Notes: a model not told the origin generated them from the sequence alone. Shown: positions 9,102 through 21,559, counted from the stretch's first letter. The stretch: 64,000 bases of DNA from Silene conica (GCA_029255685.2 CM055316.2:77994861-78058860); one strand, 5' to 3'. Program-made: numbers and translations.

Positions 9102-10553
9102 GAAAAATACGGATACCCGGAGGGGCGTGGACCGCGACAGGGTAGCAATTCGGGAACAGGGGCGAGTTCCTCCTCTGCTCAAACTAATGCGGTTTTTGGT
9201 GAGCCCACTATCGATGCCAATCATGTCCGTCTTCATGGTAAGCATCCCGTTACTTGGATTGTTGATACCGGTGCCTCTACACATGTGTGTGGTACTTTTG
9301 ATCTTTTGGATGAGTGCGTCCAAATTACGCCACTCGCGGTAGGATTGCCGAATGGAACCCGTCTCAAAGCAACTCATCGTGGCAAAGCGCGGATCAATGG
9401 CGCATTCACCTTGGTCGACGTGCTTTACGTTCCAGCTTTTAATTGCAATTTGTTATCGGTTTCGCAAATGTTAACTTCCCAAAACGTGTGTATCAATTTT
9501 ACTAATTCCACTTGTGTTATTCAGGACCCTATCTTGAAGACGAGGATTGGTGAGGGTGCGGCACTCATAGATGGGCTCTATCATTTGCCTATGGAACAAC
9601 CGAGACGTGTTAATGCAATTCAAGACGCTGGGAATATCGGTCTTTGGCACAAACGGTTAGGCCATCCATCTCTTAAGGCAATGGAGTGTCTTCCTTCTCT
9701 TAGGAATTTTAAGCATTATTTGGACAATAATAAATACTGTGATGTTTGTTTTCGGGCTAAACAAACACGTTCTGTTTTTCCGTTAAGTACTAGTAATGCG
9801 CTGCAACTATTTGAACTCTTACATTGTGACGTATGGGGTCCTTATGACTCAAATCAATCTTGTGGGTCGCGCTATTTTTTATCGCTTGTTGATGATTATT
9901 CTCGGAGTGTGGGTTTTTTTGTTCAAAACGAAAGATGAGGTACCACGGCTGATGAGGGAATTTTTCGCTTTAATTATGCGGCAATTTAATTCTACTGTTA
10001 AACGAATAAGGCGTGATAATGGCACAGAATTTAAACCTCTCATTTCTTATTTTCGTGAACAAGGCATAATTTTCGAAACCTCTATGGTCAAAACCCCCCA
10101 ACAAAATGCGAGAGTTGAGCGCAAACATCGTCACCTCCTTAATGTGGCCCGAGCCCTACGTTTTCAGAGTTCGTTACCCACTCATTTTTGGGGTGAGTGT
10201 GTCCTCACGGCTGCCCACTTGATAAATCGAACCCCAACCCGTATTTTACATGGCAAAACCCCATTTGAAATGCTATTTAACAAACCCGCCAATCTCGACT
10301 TACTACGGGTTTTCGGTTGTTTAGCTTACGCCCGAAATGTCAGTCCCATAGATAAATTTGATAGTCGGAGTCGGCGTTGTGTTTTTCTTGGGTATCCTTT
10401 TGGTAAAAAGGGTTGGACCTTATCTGATTTGGAGACGGGTACATATTTCCACTCTCGCGATGTAAGCTTTATTGAGAACGTGTTTCCTTACTCTGTTCCC
10501 AATTTCGCGTCAGACTCCCCCCCCCCCCCCCCCCCCCCCCCCCCTACCCTCTG
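9102..10553 (+). pseudogene. copia protease-integrase segment, frameshifted and truncated
   Basis: In frame with gag, the protease active site WIVDTGASTHV is followed by the integrase HHCC zinc finger (LWHKRLGHPSLKAM..CDVCFRAKQ) and core (LLHCDVWGPY..LVDDYSRSVG). Near 9905-9912 a single-base loss moves the reading to the next frame, where it continues with the integrase core (RRDNGTEFKPLISYF, TPQQNARVERKHRHLLNVARAL) to a proline run encoded by the C tract. The RT and RNase H domains are missing. Confidence 0.8.
10517..10544 (+). repeat. Homopolymer of 28 C
   Basis: An uninterrupted C run at the exact point where copia homology ends. The opposite strand is G28, a potential quadruplex former and a hard template for sequencing. 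Confidence 0.95.
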
Positions 10554-10978
10554 AAATAAGTATATATGTATTTAAATAAAAAACAGGTAATTTACTAAAA
10601 TATAGCCTCGAGCTAAAGAAAAACCACCATAATTCGAGCTAAATTTGTACATCATATTTAATTTTTTATGAGAATGAGTTTATCCCACATGGAAGAAATA
10701 AGTGCAATTAAAAGTGTTTATATATGATTAAGTATTTATTTATTTAAATAGATTATGGGTCATTACTAGTGGAGACTAGTGAATCGGACCTAATTAATTA
10801 GGGATCAAAGACGAGGCGCTTGGGCGGATCGTATTAATTTAATACGTTGTTGTGAAGCAGAATGTCGGTTGCAGATGATAGGCCTAATAATCACAGTATT
10901 GTATCCCCAAGGATTTGCACGTAATAGTGGGGCATAAATTCTTTACGGAAATTATACAACTATACATTAACCTTTTAG
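10554..10978. other. Unassigned stretch between copia relic and nested hAT stack
   Basis: AT-rich, with no reading frame of interest, no clear repeat partner in the window, and no LTR that could close the copia element. Confidence 0.5.
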
Positions 10979-11039
10979 TAGGGGTGTTCATTCGCGGTTC
11001 GGTTCACCAAACCTTATATTTAATTCGGTTCGTACACGG

Positions 11040-11530
11040 CATTGGCGTAGCTATAGTGGGTGCTGTGGATGCGGATGCATCCCCATGTTTTGAAATATAT
11101 AATTACTAGTTTCGATATGTATCATCATTGCCTCTGTGATGTAGTGGTTTGTATGTTACTTTCCAATTCAGTGATCACAGGTTCAACTCTCATGGGTGCC
11201 TTTTTTTATCTCTATATATTTTTAATGCTATTTAATACATACTTTTAGTTTATTTTGATTAAGACTTTTAAATACCCACTAATTTATTAACAAAAGTAAT
11301 ATACTATTGGGCTTTAATTTTTTTGGATTAAAATACTCTTTTCAAAATAGAGAATTATATACTCACGTTTTTTTGTTATTTATATCTACTCGGATTTTTG
11401 GAGCAACTTTTATTCTATTTTCGCGTTTTACGTTACCCCGCACAACTTTTTGCATAAAATTTTTAGTTTCCATCACTCGAGTCATTGTTAATTTTGCATC
11501 CCCTACATTCAAATCCTAGATACGCCACTG
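11040..11530. mobile_element. hAT-type element, 491 bp, with tRNA-like segment
   Basis: Ends are inverted repeats CATTGGCGTAGCTA and (reversed) CAGTGGCGTATCTA. The flanks are an 8-bp duplication with one difference (GTACACGG 11032-11039, GCACACGG 11531-11538). Inside, 11135-11195 reads TGATGTAGTGGTTTGTATG (A-box-like) and later AGGTTCAACTCT (B-box-like). It is inserted in the hAT-like element that begins at 10979. Confidence 0.7.
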
Positions 11531-12832
11531 GCACACGGTTCGGTTTGGCAAAACACCGAACCTAAACCGCACCGTTCCTAACGGTTATTTGCGGTTCGGT
11601 TAACCACTTTAAACGGTTATTTGCGGTTCGGTTACCGGTTAACCTATAAACATGATAAATATACTTTTTCTTTAGATTTCGAGATTTTTATCTAGTAGTT
11701 TAATTAAATTTTTAATATTTAATTATACTCAACAATAAAGTTAATAAGTGAAACTTTAATATTAATCATTTTTAAATGGGAGGTGCTAGGGCGACACCGG
11801 GTGTTACTGATTTCGGTAACACCCTAATAAAAAAATAGAAAATAGAAAAGTAAATTTTTGTATTTACGCCAATTTCGAAAGGGTAGAACCGTAATTCACA
11901 TATTTATCAAACTAAAGGGGGCCGACGGTGGTTGGCCGTCAACGCCGCCGGTCAAAGATGGAGTTTGACCGCTAGTCCACGACGGTTGGCGACCATACGA
12001 TAATGAACCATCAAAAATGTTATTAGTGGGGCTTGAACACATGACCTCTAAAGAGATACACTTACCAATGCCACTATGCCACATAAATCTTTTGATAAAT
12101 TTGTATCTCTTTTGATATATATACGTATGTTTAAACTTGAGTTAAAACAATATATATCTATAATAATTATTAAATGTACTTATAATTTATAATCAATGTA
12201 CCTTTAGTATAAAATCAATGTAATACTTACTAAAGTGTATTTGATAAAAATTGAACAAAAGATTTTGCATACTTATAGTTTACATAATTATTATAAAATT
12301 TACATTTATTATAGGTGTCCCATTATTTAACAAAAAAAAATGTATGCACGTAAAATATATTTATCTCAAATGTACATTATATTTTCATTGGAGGTACATA
12401 ATATTTTCCTATATGACAGGTCATGTATATTTCAATGTTTGATTTAACAACTTTTTATTTTCTACAATATTTAATTTATTTTGCTTTTAAACTTAAGCAT
12501 TTTGTTAGATGTTGATTTTGTTCTAGCAAAAAAAATATTCTTTTAATTTGTTGATTTGTCAATACTAGTATACTACGCGTCTACGCCATGTTTTGTGAAC
12601 TTTGAAGGCGATTTTGTGAAACTTGGTAATGAGCGATATATTTTACTTATGAGGTTTCTTTTTCTTATTTTGTGAGTTTTCTTAGAGTACTATAAATAAC
12701 TATAGGTTATATTTTGGAAACTATTAAACGACAAGTACATCAATTCAAATTTCCAAAAAATATAATATATTCCATAATTCATTAAATTTGTAATGTAATT
12801 AATAAAATAAATATTATTACTCTTAAATAATA

Positions 12833-15739
12833 TCTATAAAATCTTATTAAAAGGGTAACTAAAAAAATGTGACATGGCAAATTTTAATGTGACTTGGCAA
12901 AATTTTAATATGATGTGGCGTATTTAAATGTGACATAACATATTTTAAATGTGACATGGCGTATTTATGTGATGAATTATCAATTTATTATTGCATGACA
13001 TTAATATATTTCACTTATCTATAAATTAATTTAATTCACTTATCTATAATATTAAAGGATATTTCAACATTCTTAAATTAAGTTTATATATTAAATATTT
13101 TGTTTTCCTAAATTTATGTAACCCTTCAAAATTTAAATCAAAGATTTTGTCTTAAATTAATTTTTTATATTAAATATATTGGTTTCCAAAATTTATGTAA
13201 TTAACCCTTCAAAATTTAAATCAAGATTTCGTAATTTATAATTAATATTGACATTTTAATTGAAATTTATGTAATAAAATATGTTAATAAATTTTATAAT
13301 TATAGTTACAATTTTTTTAAAACATGTTAATAATTAATAAAAACTACTCATATTACTTAACACCCACCATTTTTATTAACATTTTTTCCTATTTATTTCA
13401 TTTTTTATATTTAAACATGGTAATAAATTCATTCAAACTCTTCATAATACCTAATCCCCACCAAATTAATTAAAAGTTTTTCTTATTTAATTAATTTTTG
13501 TAATATAATATGTTAATAAATTGATCAAATCTCTTTATATTAATTAACACCCGTAATTTGCACTAATATTTTTTCCCTATTTAATTCATTTCCGAATTTG
13601 TAAGCAATCAATTATCTAATATAATAATATCAAAAAATAAATTAAGACTAAAATTAAAATATGGAAATATATGGTTGTCTGATGTCTATAAAAGAACCAT
13701 AATAGCTATAATAGTTTCTATTCACTCTATTTATTTAAAATATATTACCCATGAGTTTCTACTTGTGGATTATATTTCATGGTTTAATTTAGTTATTTGA
13801 CGATAATGAGTATATAATTTCATTAAATTAAATACATATATAAATCTATAAATGTAATATATATAAATAAAAGGCAAGGCAAATAATGACTCAACAATTC
13901 TCATGCAAGCTAGATTTTGTAAAAAAAATATATATTAAAAAGGGAAAAAATAATTAAAGCAAACATTTTACATTTAATTTCTCTCTACTCCATATTCATG
14001 TCTATTAAATTTGCTAATAATGAAAAAGGATGATTAAAAGTCACAAAACATTGCTACATATTTATGTATATATTAAATTTGATAATAATAATAATAATAA
14101 ATATAAGTCGTCCAAAAGTCATAAAATGTATCATCAATTGGCTATAAATATTTGATGGAAGACAACATTTGTGAACCAAAATTCAAGCCAATATTTTGCT
14201 TACCTCATCACCGAAAGAATTGTATGTGTAAATAATCATTCATATCATTGTTTTTTTTTTAAGTTCTATTGCTAATGAAGTACTATGACATTTTTTAACT
14301 TCACATATATGTTGTTTTGTTGTTATTTAGGGGTTGTCAAGATCTGTGGAGTTGTGCTCTTTAAAGGTAAATATACTTACATTTTTATTATTCAATGTAA
14401 TATTTATATAATTATAGGAAAAAATTAAATTAATATAATTATAATGTAATATTAAATAAATCAAATTCAACCGTTTTGTTTGTTATTAATTGCTCAGTGG
14501 ATTTTTTTTTTGTAGGATGTTTCATTGGAGAAAGAGAACTATATGAAGAAGGAAATACTACAATTGCTTAAACAAATATTCCCATATATTTCCCTCAATT
14601 TTATATTATAAATTAACTACAAGATTGACAACATGAATGTTTGATTAATTATTTTAAGTTTCATGAAAAAAATTAGTATTTCATAAACTTTAAAATGCAT
14701 GACAAGATTAAGTATGTTATCAATGCCACAAATCTCGATAGCCCTTAAATTTGAACAAAACAAATGCGTACGATGAAGTTTGAAAATGTGATGAATATTT
14801 CATAACCCAACAATGGAACTTACATAAAAAGATAAAAAAAAATTATATAGTTAATTTAAAATCTTAACCCACTTAACTTGATGTGAATAGATAGATAAGA
14901 CATATTAGTGGCACATACAATTCTATTGACGATATTGATAAGAAAAATTATTGCTTACAAATTTTGCCTCTATCAAAAAACTATAAACTATTGAGGATAC
15001 GTTTTATGACTTTTGGGCATTTTTTTTTCTATTATTATTATTATTATCAAATTTAAGATAGACATAAATATCGTTCATCAATTTTGAGCATCGATGTTAA
15101 AAAGACAATACTAAATATCTTACTATGTCATGTGTTATTAAAAATAAAGTCATATCTAAATTCATGTGTCACGTGCTTATAAATAAAAATTAAAATTAAA
15201 AAATGTTAGTTGTGAACACAAAAATAAATTAATACAAACTATTTATTTTCCTCTCCTAAATCTGATTATTAACTACATATTTATTTAACTTTTATTTCTT
15301 TTATTTAATAGGATGACTTTTTGGTTCCCCTCACCATTTGTAGTAGGTTACTATTTAACTTAATTTATCATTTTTGCAACAATTAAAATTTTAATATTTT
15401 GACAAATTGATATAGATGATATATTAAGACTAGCATTGCGATTAAACTTCATAACTATACTATTACTAAAAAATATGATTTATAAGAAATAAAATATTGA
15501 GATAAAAGCCCTCTAATTTAATTAAAAAGTATGTTTTAAGCTTTTTACACTAGATAATTTATCATTCTAAAAAAAATAATAAGCAAACATTATGCCTTAA
15601 TTAAATAACTTTTAAATATCTCAGAAAACAAACTGTATACTTTTAAATGGATAAACTAATTGCTCGGACAAATAACAATACGATAAAATAACAATACTAA
15701 AACATATAAACCCGTGAATGTCACGGGTCACAAAACTAG
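12833..15739 (+). mobile_element. Helitron-1 (nonautonomous, about 2.9 kb)
   Basis: The 5' end TCTATAAAATCTTATTAAAA follows an A, and the 3' end is a hairpin ACCCGTGAATGTCACGGGT followed after a short spacer by CTAG and then T. That is the Helitron structure (5' TC, 3' hairpin plus CTRR, insertion between A and T). Close to the 5' end, words such as GTGACATGGC repeat at 12870-12965. No Rep/helicase ORF is present. Confidence 0.7.
14155..14571 (+). CDS. Possible three-exon 52-aa ORF inside Helitron-1
   Basis: Three segments, 14155-14221, 14331-14366 and 14516-14571, are bounded by GTATGT/GTAAAT donors and TTTAG/TGTAG acceptors behind T-rich tracts, and join without loss of phase into one frame from ATG 14155 to TAA 14569-14571. 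The product contains MEDNICEPKFKPIFCLPHH at its start and GVVLFKGCFIGERELYEEG near its end, with five Cys in total. I do not recognise a family. It could be a captured fragment of a host gene, a genuine small gene, or chance: 159 coding bases are little evidence. Confidence 0.22.
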
Positions 15740-16279
15740 TTCTAATCTAATATTTCAGATTTATTTAAATATATAACTCTAATACAACTAGGTAATCAAC
15801 TAACTAATACTATGTTATTAATCACTCATGTTAGTAGTAAAAGCAACAATAATAGCAACTCGAGTTAGTTACATATAGTTAGTTTATTTATGAAATATTT
15901 ATTATTTTAATTCCATTTTAATTAATTTAATTAAACCGTTTTTTTATTAACTGCATCATTATTGTTTATTAACTGCATCATTATTCCATTTTAATTATTC
16001 AATTTATAGTGATTAATAACCATAACATTAATTGTTATCTTAATTTATAATAATTAATAAGTAATAACCATAACATTCATTGTTATCTTAATTTATAATG
16101 ATGAACCCTAATTTGATTGACAAAATCAATTAAGTTTCAATTTGGGGAAATTTGATTAACCCTAATTTAGGAGACTTGATGAACCTTAATTTAGGTTAGT
16201 GAGGAAAAAGGGTGGAAACGAAAAGTAGGAAACTTGATGAACCTTAATTTAGGTTAGTGAGAAGAAAGGGTGGAAACGA

Positions 16280-18425
16280 ACTGAAAAAAATTAATATTGG
16301 GGTTCGAACACGCATACATCAAGGAGCAAGTCTTTTACAAGTAAACTTATAACCAAGTAAGCAAGGGTATCAGCACATTCATTTTGCAATTACATATCAT
16401 TATATTATTTGTGTACTTCATATTATTCATGTACTTCATATTATTCGTGTACTTCATCTATTCATTTCTTAAATATTTGGTTTATCTTTTCCTCATTTTA
16501 AAACAAATTATTGTTAGTTTAATTTTAGGAAATATTATGTGTATAATATCTTTTACTTTTTTTAACATCATTATATATATTAAAGAATTAGGTAAAATCG
16601 CTGACGTGGCGCAATGTGGTTTCAGAAAACCACATTTCAAGCCCTCTCATTCACTCTCACAATTTCAGTTTTTCTCGGCCAATTAGAATTAGCCATGTCA
16701 GCAACCGTGATATTAATATTTCTTTTTTTAATCAATATGTCACGTAATCAATATGTTAATAAGGAAATATTTCTTGCGTGATTTTTTCATGCGTGATTTT
16801 TTTATTAATTAAGCAAAGATTCGTAATATTAAAATTTCTTTTTTAATCAATATGTGACATATCTTTCAATCTTTAATAGCTGCCAATTTTAACATAATCA
16901 CGTAATTTTAGCATGCCAATCTTCAATCACGTAATCACGGAATCTTTAATAGCTGCAATATTACTTTAAAATAAGATTTTAAAATAATGGCTGTTAAAAT
17001 TTAGAAATATTTAACAGAATTTTGAGAAAAGAAGATTTTAATTGGCTATTAAAATTTATAAATATTTAACAGAATTTTGAGAAAATATTTTGAGAAATAT
17101 TTAACAGACTGCCAATTTCTCATAATTTTGTCGGTTGCAGCTATCTTTTTATTCCTTATAATCCCGACACTCTAATACCTTTCTCTTCATCTTGCATCTT
17201 TAAACCTGTAAAACAAAATTTGTGAAATATTCTCAAGTCGCAACTCAAATGACCATGACAAACGATCTTGCTATTAGTCAACTCAAATATGGAGTTAGAC
17301 TTACTCAACTAAACATTAGGGTTATTTGTCTAAAATTTGTCTTATATTTTCCTTATTTGATACAGTATTCTATTTTAATTTGTATTAGAACCTTTTTTAA
17401 GTTAATTTATCTTTTATTTTAATTTATTTGTTCTTTCATTCGATCTATTAACTATTCGTCTTATAAATCTAACAATTTGATTCAACTAATATAACCATAA
17501 TCTTGACCATAATTTTCATTTTCTTAGTATATAGAACTTAATTATCTTAATTTTGATTTTTTTTTTTAAATTTTGTTATAAAATCCGTATATATATATTT
17601 TAATATATATATATTATATTATATATTTTTTATTTTTAAAAAGTACACATGTTCGAATATTTAGAATTGGTTATATAATTATTTATAGTCATCTTTAAAA
17701 ATAAGTGTACACAACCCCGTGATTTTTCACGGGTGTTACACTAGTTGATTCTTAATCATTACATTTGACCATATCTTTTGCATTATATCATATCTTTTCC
17801 ATTTTATTTAAATTTCCATATTTTTTTAAACTGATTTTCTGATTTTTAATTATGAAAAAAAAAATCACGTTCTATTTTTATACTTTCATATTTTGTTTTA
17901 TTTATATTTTTATATTTTTCCATGTTGTTTTTTCATTGTACTTTTTATTTATTGAAATAAATAATTATAATATTTTTATTATCTGTATTTTATTTATATT
18001 ATTATTTTTTTGCATAGTACAAATCTTGGCTTACATATAGAAAGTATTTTAAGAAATTAAAATAAATGTTATAAAAGTATTTTTGCATAATAAGTAGTTT
18101 TTCGTTTTAAAGGAGAGAAAATAAAAATAAAAAAGTGAAAGATATTATACACTTAATCCTTTCCTAAAATTTAGGTAACAATAATTTGTTTTAAAAAAGA
18201 AGAGTTCTTAATATGTTAACAAAATATACAAAATAGAATTAAAAAAAATTGTCGAGTGAATTTTTTAGAATTTAAAAATATTTAACTAGTAAATAAACAG
18301 TATATACAAATGTAATCACTAAATAGATGTGATGATACCCTTGCTTAATTGGTTACAAGTCACTTTGTAAAAACTTAATCCAACACGTGTTCGAACTCTG
18401 ACAACAATAATTTTTTTCCGTATGG
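16280..18425. repeat. Inverted tRNA-like repeats around Helitron-2
   Basis: 16290-16376 and 18335-18410 are inverted diverged copies of about 80-110 bases. Read in the right-hand orientation each has ATACCCTTGCTTAATTGGTTA (A-box-like) and GTGTTCGAAC (B-box-like). They may be the terminal repeats of another nested element of about 2.1 kb whose outer borders I could not define. Confidence 0.5.
16568..17744 (+). mobile_element. Helitron-2 (nonautonomous, 1.18 kb)
   Basis: It begins TCATTATATATATTAAAG after an A and ends with the hairpin CCCCGTGATTTTTCACGGG, a 7-base spacer and CTAG followed by T (17745). Early in the element come ACGTGGCG and related words, as at the start of many plant Helitrons. 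No helicase ORF; the short frames are AT-rich noise. Confidence 0.72.
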
Positions 18426-19330
18426 AAAATTTATGGTAAAAGGTTCATAAATGAGTTAAATTTATATGAAAGAACAACTAGTAATTTTTGGCATAAATTT
18501 AATTTTAGGCTAATTTTATAACGTGGTACATTTTTCGAAATTTTGATTTTGTTGAATTTAACACCGTTGGCGCAAAATGAATTCATTACCGATTATAAAT
18601 AAATCTGACATTTTATGTAAATAGTCTTAAATTATATTGATCATAGCCTATAAAATAAAGTTAAAATCAACATTTTATGTAAATACGTTTCTACTAAGTT
18701 AAACCGATCAAAACTTAATTTTAATATCTATGCATATACGTATTAAATCTGACATTTTATGTAAATAGTCTTAAATTATATTGATCACAACCTAAAATAT
18801 ATAGCCTAAATATGTTTTATATGCAGATACGATTAAATTATATTAATCATAGCTTAAAATCGATATTTCATGAAAATATGTTAAAGTTATAGTCTAGGGT
18901 TTCTAAATTCTTTGTTAGGTTTTATAAAATTGACCATGCCTTATAGCGCTATTTTTTTAACTACGTAATAAGTTATACCGATTATATCCGACAATTCGTG
19001 TAAATAGACCAAATTTATTTACAACGAGTAATATAGTTTAAAATATGTTTTAATTTAATTACTTACCTAAATATTATATAACAGCAAGATTAATGAAAAT
19101 AATTAACAATAATAATAACGAATGTAATAAAAATAACAATTCTAAGAATAAAATAAAGTATATATGAAAATTAGCTAAGCAATCGATTTAAGTAAAATAT
19201 TAATAGCAGGAGCAGTGAATTTGTCTCATGATTTATTTCATTGTAATTTTAAGATATATATCCCGTCTCATAGGAAAATATATTTATGTAAATTTATTAG
19301 TTATGCAACTTTAGAATAGTTTTAGTTAAT
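17745..19330. other. AT-rich interior of the nested element, no gene seen
   Basis: Very AT-rich with repeated words such as ACATTTTATGTAAATA (18610-18760) and no convincing reading frame. Probably more decayed repeat sequence. Confidence 0.5.
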
Positions 19331-20572
19331 CGAAAATATATATGCTAAATAAAGGTATCCCGTGCGAAGCCAGACACAATAAAAATAAAATGTACCTTTG
19401 CCATAAATACATTGTACGTACATAATTTTTTTTGTTGTAATAATATGACCTATAATAAATGTAATTTCGTAATATAATCATGAAAACTATAAGTACATAA
19501 AATATTTTGTTCAATTTTTATCAAATACATTTAACTAACTAAGAATTATATTGATTTTATACTTGGTACATTGAATATAAGTTAGAAATACATTTAAAGA
19601 TTACCATATATATTGGGTACATTTGCTGATATGTATATAACAAAAGAGATACTAAAATCACAACAAGATGCAAGTGTCATAGTGGTAATAGCAAGTGCAT
19701 TTCATTAAAGAGGTTATGGGTTCAAACCTCGTTAAGAACTTTTTAGAAGTTTCATTTGACGGTTGCGTCTTTAACCATTGACCGCCATCCGCCGGTGGTC
19801 AACGGTCCACTAGTGTTGAATGGTGGTCAAACCGCTGATGTTGACCGCATTAGACTATAAATCAAATCCTTAAATTATTTAATTAATGTTAGTTTCCTAA
19901 ACTATCGCTCAATTTGAGCGACACCCGGTGTCGCTATATCATTATTCTTTTTAAATCTGGAAACACTTTTTAATTAAACAAAAGAACAATTTTTTATATA
20001 ATATTTTAATTTTTTTGCTTACTTTTTTGTGAACGGTTCGGTTCGCGGTTAACCTCTTTTCTAAAATTGCGAACCTCAACCGAACCTTATCCATGATAAA
20101 TTTAACGGTTCGGTTCATCGAACCGCTTTGTCAAAACGATTCGGTTAATCAAACCTTAAAAATGTACGGTTTTTCGGTTTTTCGGTTCGGTTATTGCGGT
20201 TCGGTTTATTATGAACACCTCTACGCTTTAGTGCAACTCTATTTTTATTCTTGTTTCTGTTCTAACAATTTCTACTACTACGGAGATAACTTAAGCGAAA
20301 CAAGAACTAAGGGCAACATTTTTTTTTTGAACAAGTCTATAGAATTTCGTAATAGTAATTACTCCGTACATTACTTTGCTTGGTTGATTTAGACAAACAA
20401 AAATAATTACGAATTTGTTGACCTGTTTTAATCGAATATAATACGAGTATATTGATAAAATAACGTGCCAACAAATTAATCACACCTTACAAATATTACA
20501 AGATAAAGTCATATTTTTCAATCACTTTAATCAATTTTCAAAAAAAAAATCTAAACCCTTTTGGGTGGATCG

Positions 20573-20884
20573 ATGATTCTCCTAGACATTCTGTCCTTAG
20601 GGCCGATGATAGGATTATTATGTTTACTAAGCTGCATTAACACAGCGTGTCACGACTCCGATTATTATGAACCGGTCGAGACGGGTTTAAGGCCGAAAAT
20701 GGAGTATTCATCCAAGTTTATGGGTAAAGGGGAAGACGAAAGACGGTGTTCGATATGCTTGTCGTATTATGAAGACGGTGATATGGTCGAGTTTCTTGAT
20801 TGCCTTCACTTGTTTCATTCTGATTGTGTTGATCAGTGGCTTCTTTTAAGTCTTACTTGCCCTATTTGTCGATTTCGATGCTGA
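20573..20884 (+). CDS. Small RING-H2 zinc-finger protein (E3 ubiquitin ligase-like)
   Basis: Single-exon frame of 103 aa from ATG 20573 (an upstream in-frame TTG is not needed). Residues 1-26 are hydrophobic and could anchor it in a membrane or act as a signal sequence. The C-terminal third is a complete RING-H2: CSIC, then DCLH, FHSDC and CPIC, with spacing C-X2-C-X14-C-X1-H-X2-H-X2-C-X10-C-X2-C, ending at RFRC. Such domains bind two zinc ions and recruit an E2 enzyme. The protein is short for an ATL-type ligase and lacks the usual GLD motif, so it may be a reduced family member; the ligand set is intact and the frame open, so it is not obviously dead. It lies just outside the nested hAT stack. 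Confidence 0.65.
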   Translation: MILLDILSLGPMIGLLCLLSCINTACHDSDYYEPVETGLRPKMEYSSKFMGKGEDERRCSICLSYYEDGDMVEFLDCLHLFHSDCVDQWLLLSLTCPICRFRC

Positions 20885-21196
20885 TTTCCGTTTTACAACG
20901 GTCTTACACGATAATTATGGAACGGAAATTGATGAAGCCTTGATTCTGGCATTTTTATGCTATCTACTACGTACAGTATGTTTTAATTTTTTTGTTTTTT
21001 AGTATTTGTCGTTATAATTTGAATTGTTAGCGGGTTGTTTTGAATTGGAATATGGATGGACTTTCCGTATGGATTGTACGAACATTCTTTATTTCTTTGT
21101 AATAGTTTTTTTTGTGTAAATAATTTACAAAGTTTCAAATCGAGATAATCTCAATACTTTGTTTTAAATCCATGTGTTTTTACATTAATTTTTTTT

Positions 21197-21402
21197 AATG
21201 AGGGATTGAATCCCCTCGGCTTCATGCATTCCCGCACCACCACATGAACTATGTAAGCCTCTCCTTTGGGGATACAGTGACCAAGTGATCATCGCCCCAA
21301 CTTGTAGTCGAACCGGTACCTCTCAACTCTCAAGTCTCAACTCTTACATTTTTTTTAAGTTTTAAGGTTTAACCCAGCTACCACTAGACTAACACCACTT
21401 GA
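21197..21402 (-). mobile_element. SINE copy A (tRNA-derived)
   Basis: On the minus strand it starts with an A-box-like TAGTCTAGTGGTAGCTGG and continues with a B-box-like GGTTCGACTACA, a body containing GGTGCGGGAATGCATG, and an A-rich tail (plus-strand T run 21189-21196). The same body is found at 22851-23032, which supports a dispersed family. Confidence 0.65.
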
Positions 21403-21559
21403 TTTACAATGAAATTTTTGCACACAACTTAATATACTTCTTATATGACAAGATTGTAAAATGAATATTCGGATCGTATTAAATCATTTATCGTCATTTC
21501 ACGTGCCATGTTCAAAGTATCATTTTTTTTTTCTACCAACTTTCTTAAAATTCTTCAAA

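Larger units (their letters stand above)
7990..10553 (+). mobile_element. Truncated Ty1/copia retrotransposon
   Basis: A 5' LTR (about 7990-8243, beginning TGTTATTAGAGG) is followed by a primer site TGGTATCAGTTGGG (8245-8258), a gag frame and an integrase-containing pol frame. The element stops at a run of 28 C; reverse transcriptase, RNase H and the 3' LTR are absent and no second LTR copy was found in the window. It has one nonsense codon and one frameshift, so it is inactive. Confidence 0.8.
11791..19934. mobile_element. Long-terminal-inverted-repeat element (MULE-like), nested
   Basis: The first about 650 bases (to about 12440) and the last about 600 (from about 19330) are diverged inverted copies of each other. 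Both start GCGACACCGGGTGT; both then contain a GTTGACC/CCGCCGGTC-rich patch, a tRNA-like segment, a GTATCTCTTTTG word and matching AT-rich sequence (TTGATAAAAATTGAACAAAA in the left copy, its reverse complement near 19510-19530). Hundreds of bases of TIR point to Mutator-like elements, but I found no 9-bp target duplication and no transposase, so the class is tentative. Confidence 0.55.
10979..20223. mobile_element. hAT-like element carrying a nested stack of transposons
   Basis: The left end TAGGGGTGTTCAT and the reversed right end TAGAGGTGTTCAT match, and both ends continue into the same unusual composition of GGTTCGGTT/AACCGAAC words (10990-11035 and 11533-11650 at left, 20030-20215 at right). 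Flanks CCTTTTAG (10971-10978) and CGCTTTAG (20224-20231) agree at 6 of 8 positions, as expected for an old 8-bp duplication. The interior is filled with younger elements (11040-11530, 11791-19934 and those inside). Without insertions the host element would be well under 1 kb. No transposase was seen. Confidence 0.55.

Noticed and set aside
16384-18040. Phe/Ile/Tyr-rich frames resembling membrane proteins
   Set aside because: Produced by extreme AT richness within nested transposon sequence and Helitron-2; no family words.
20093-20392. 99-codon frame
   Set aside because: Most of it is the right end of the hAT-like element (AACCGAAC words).
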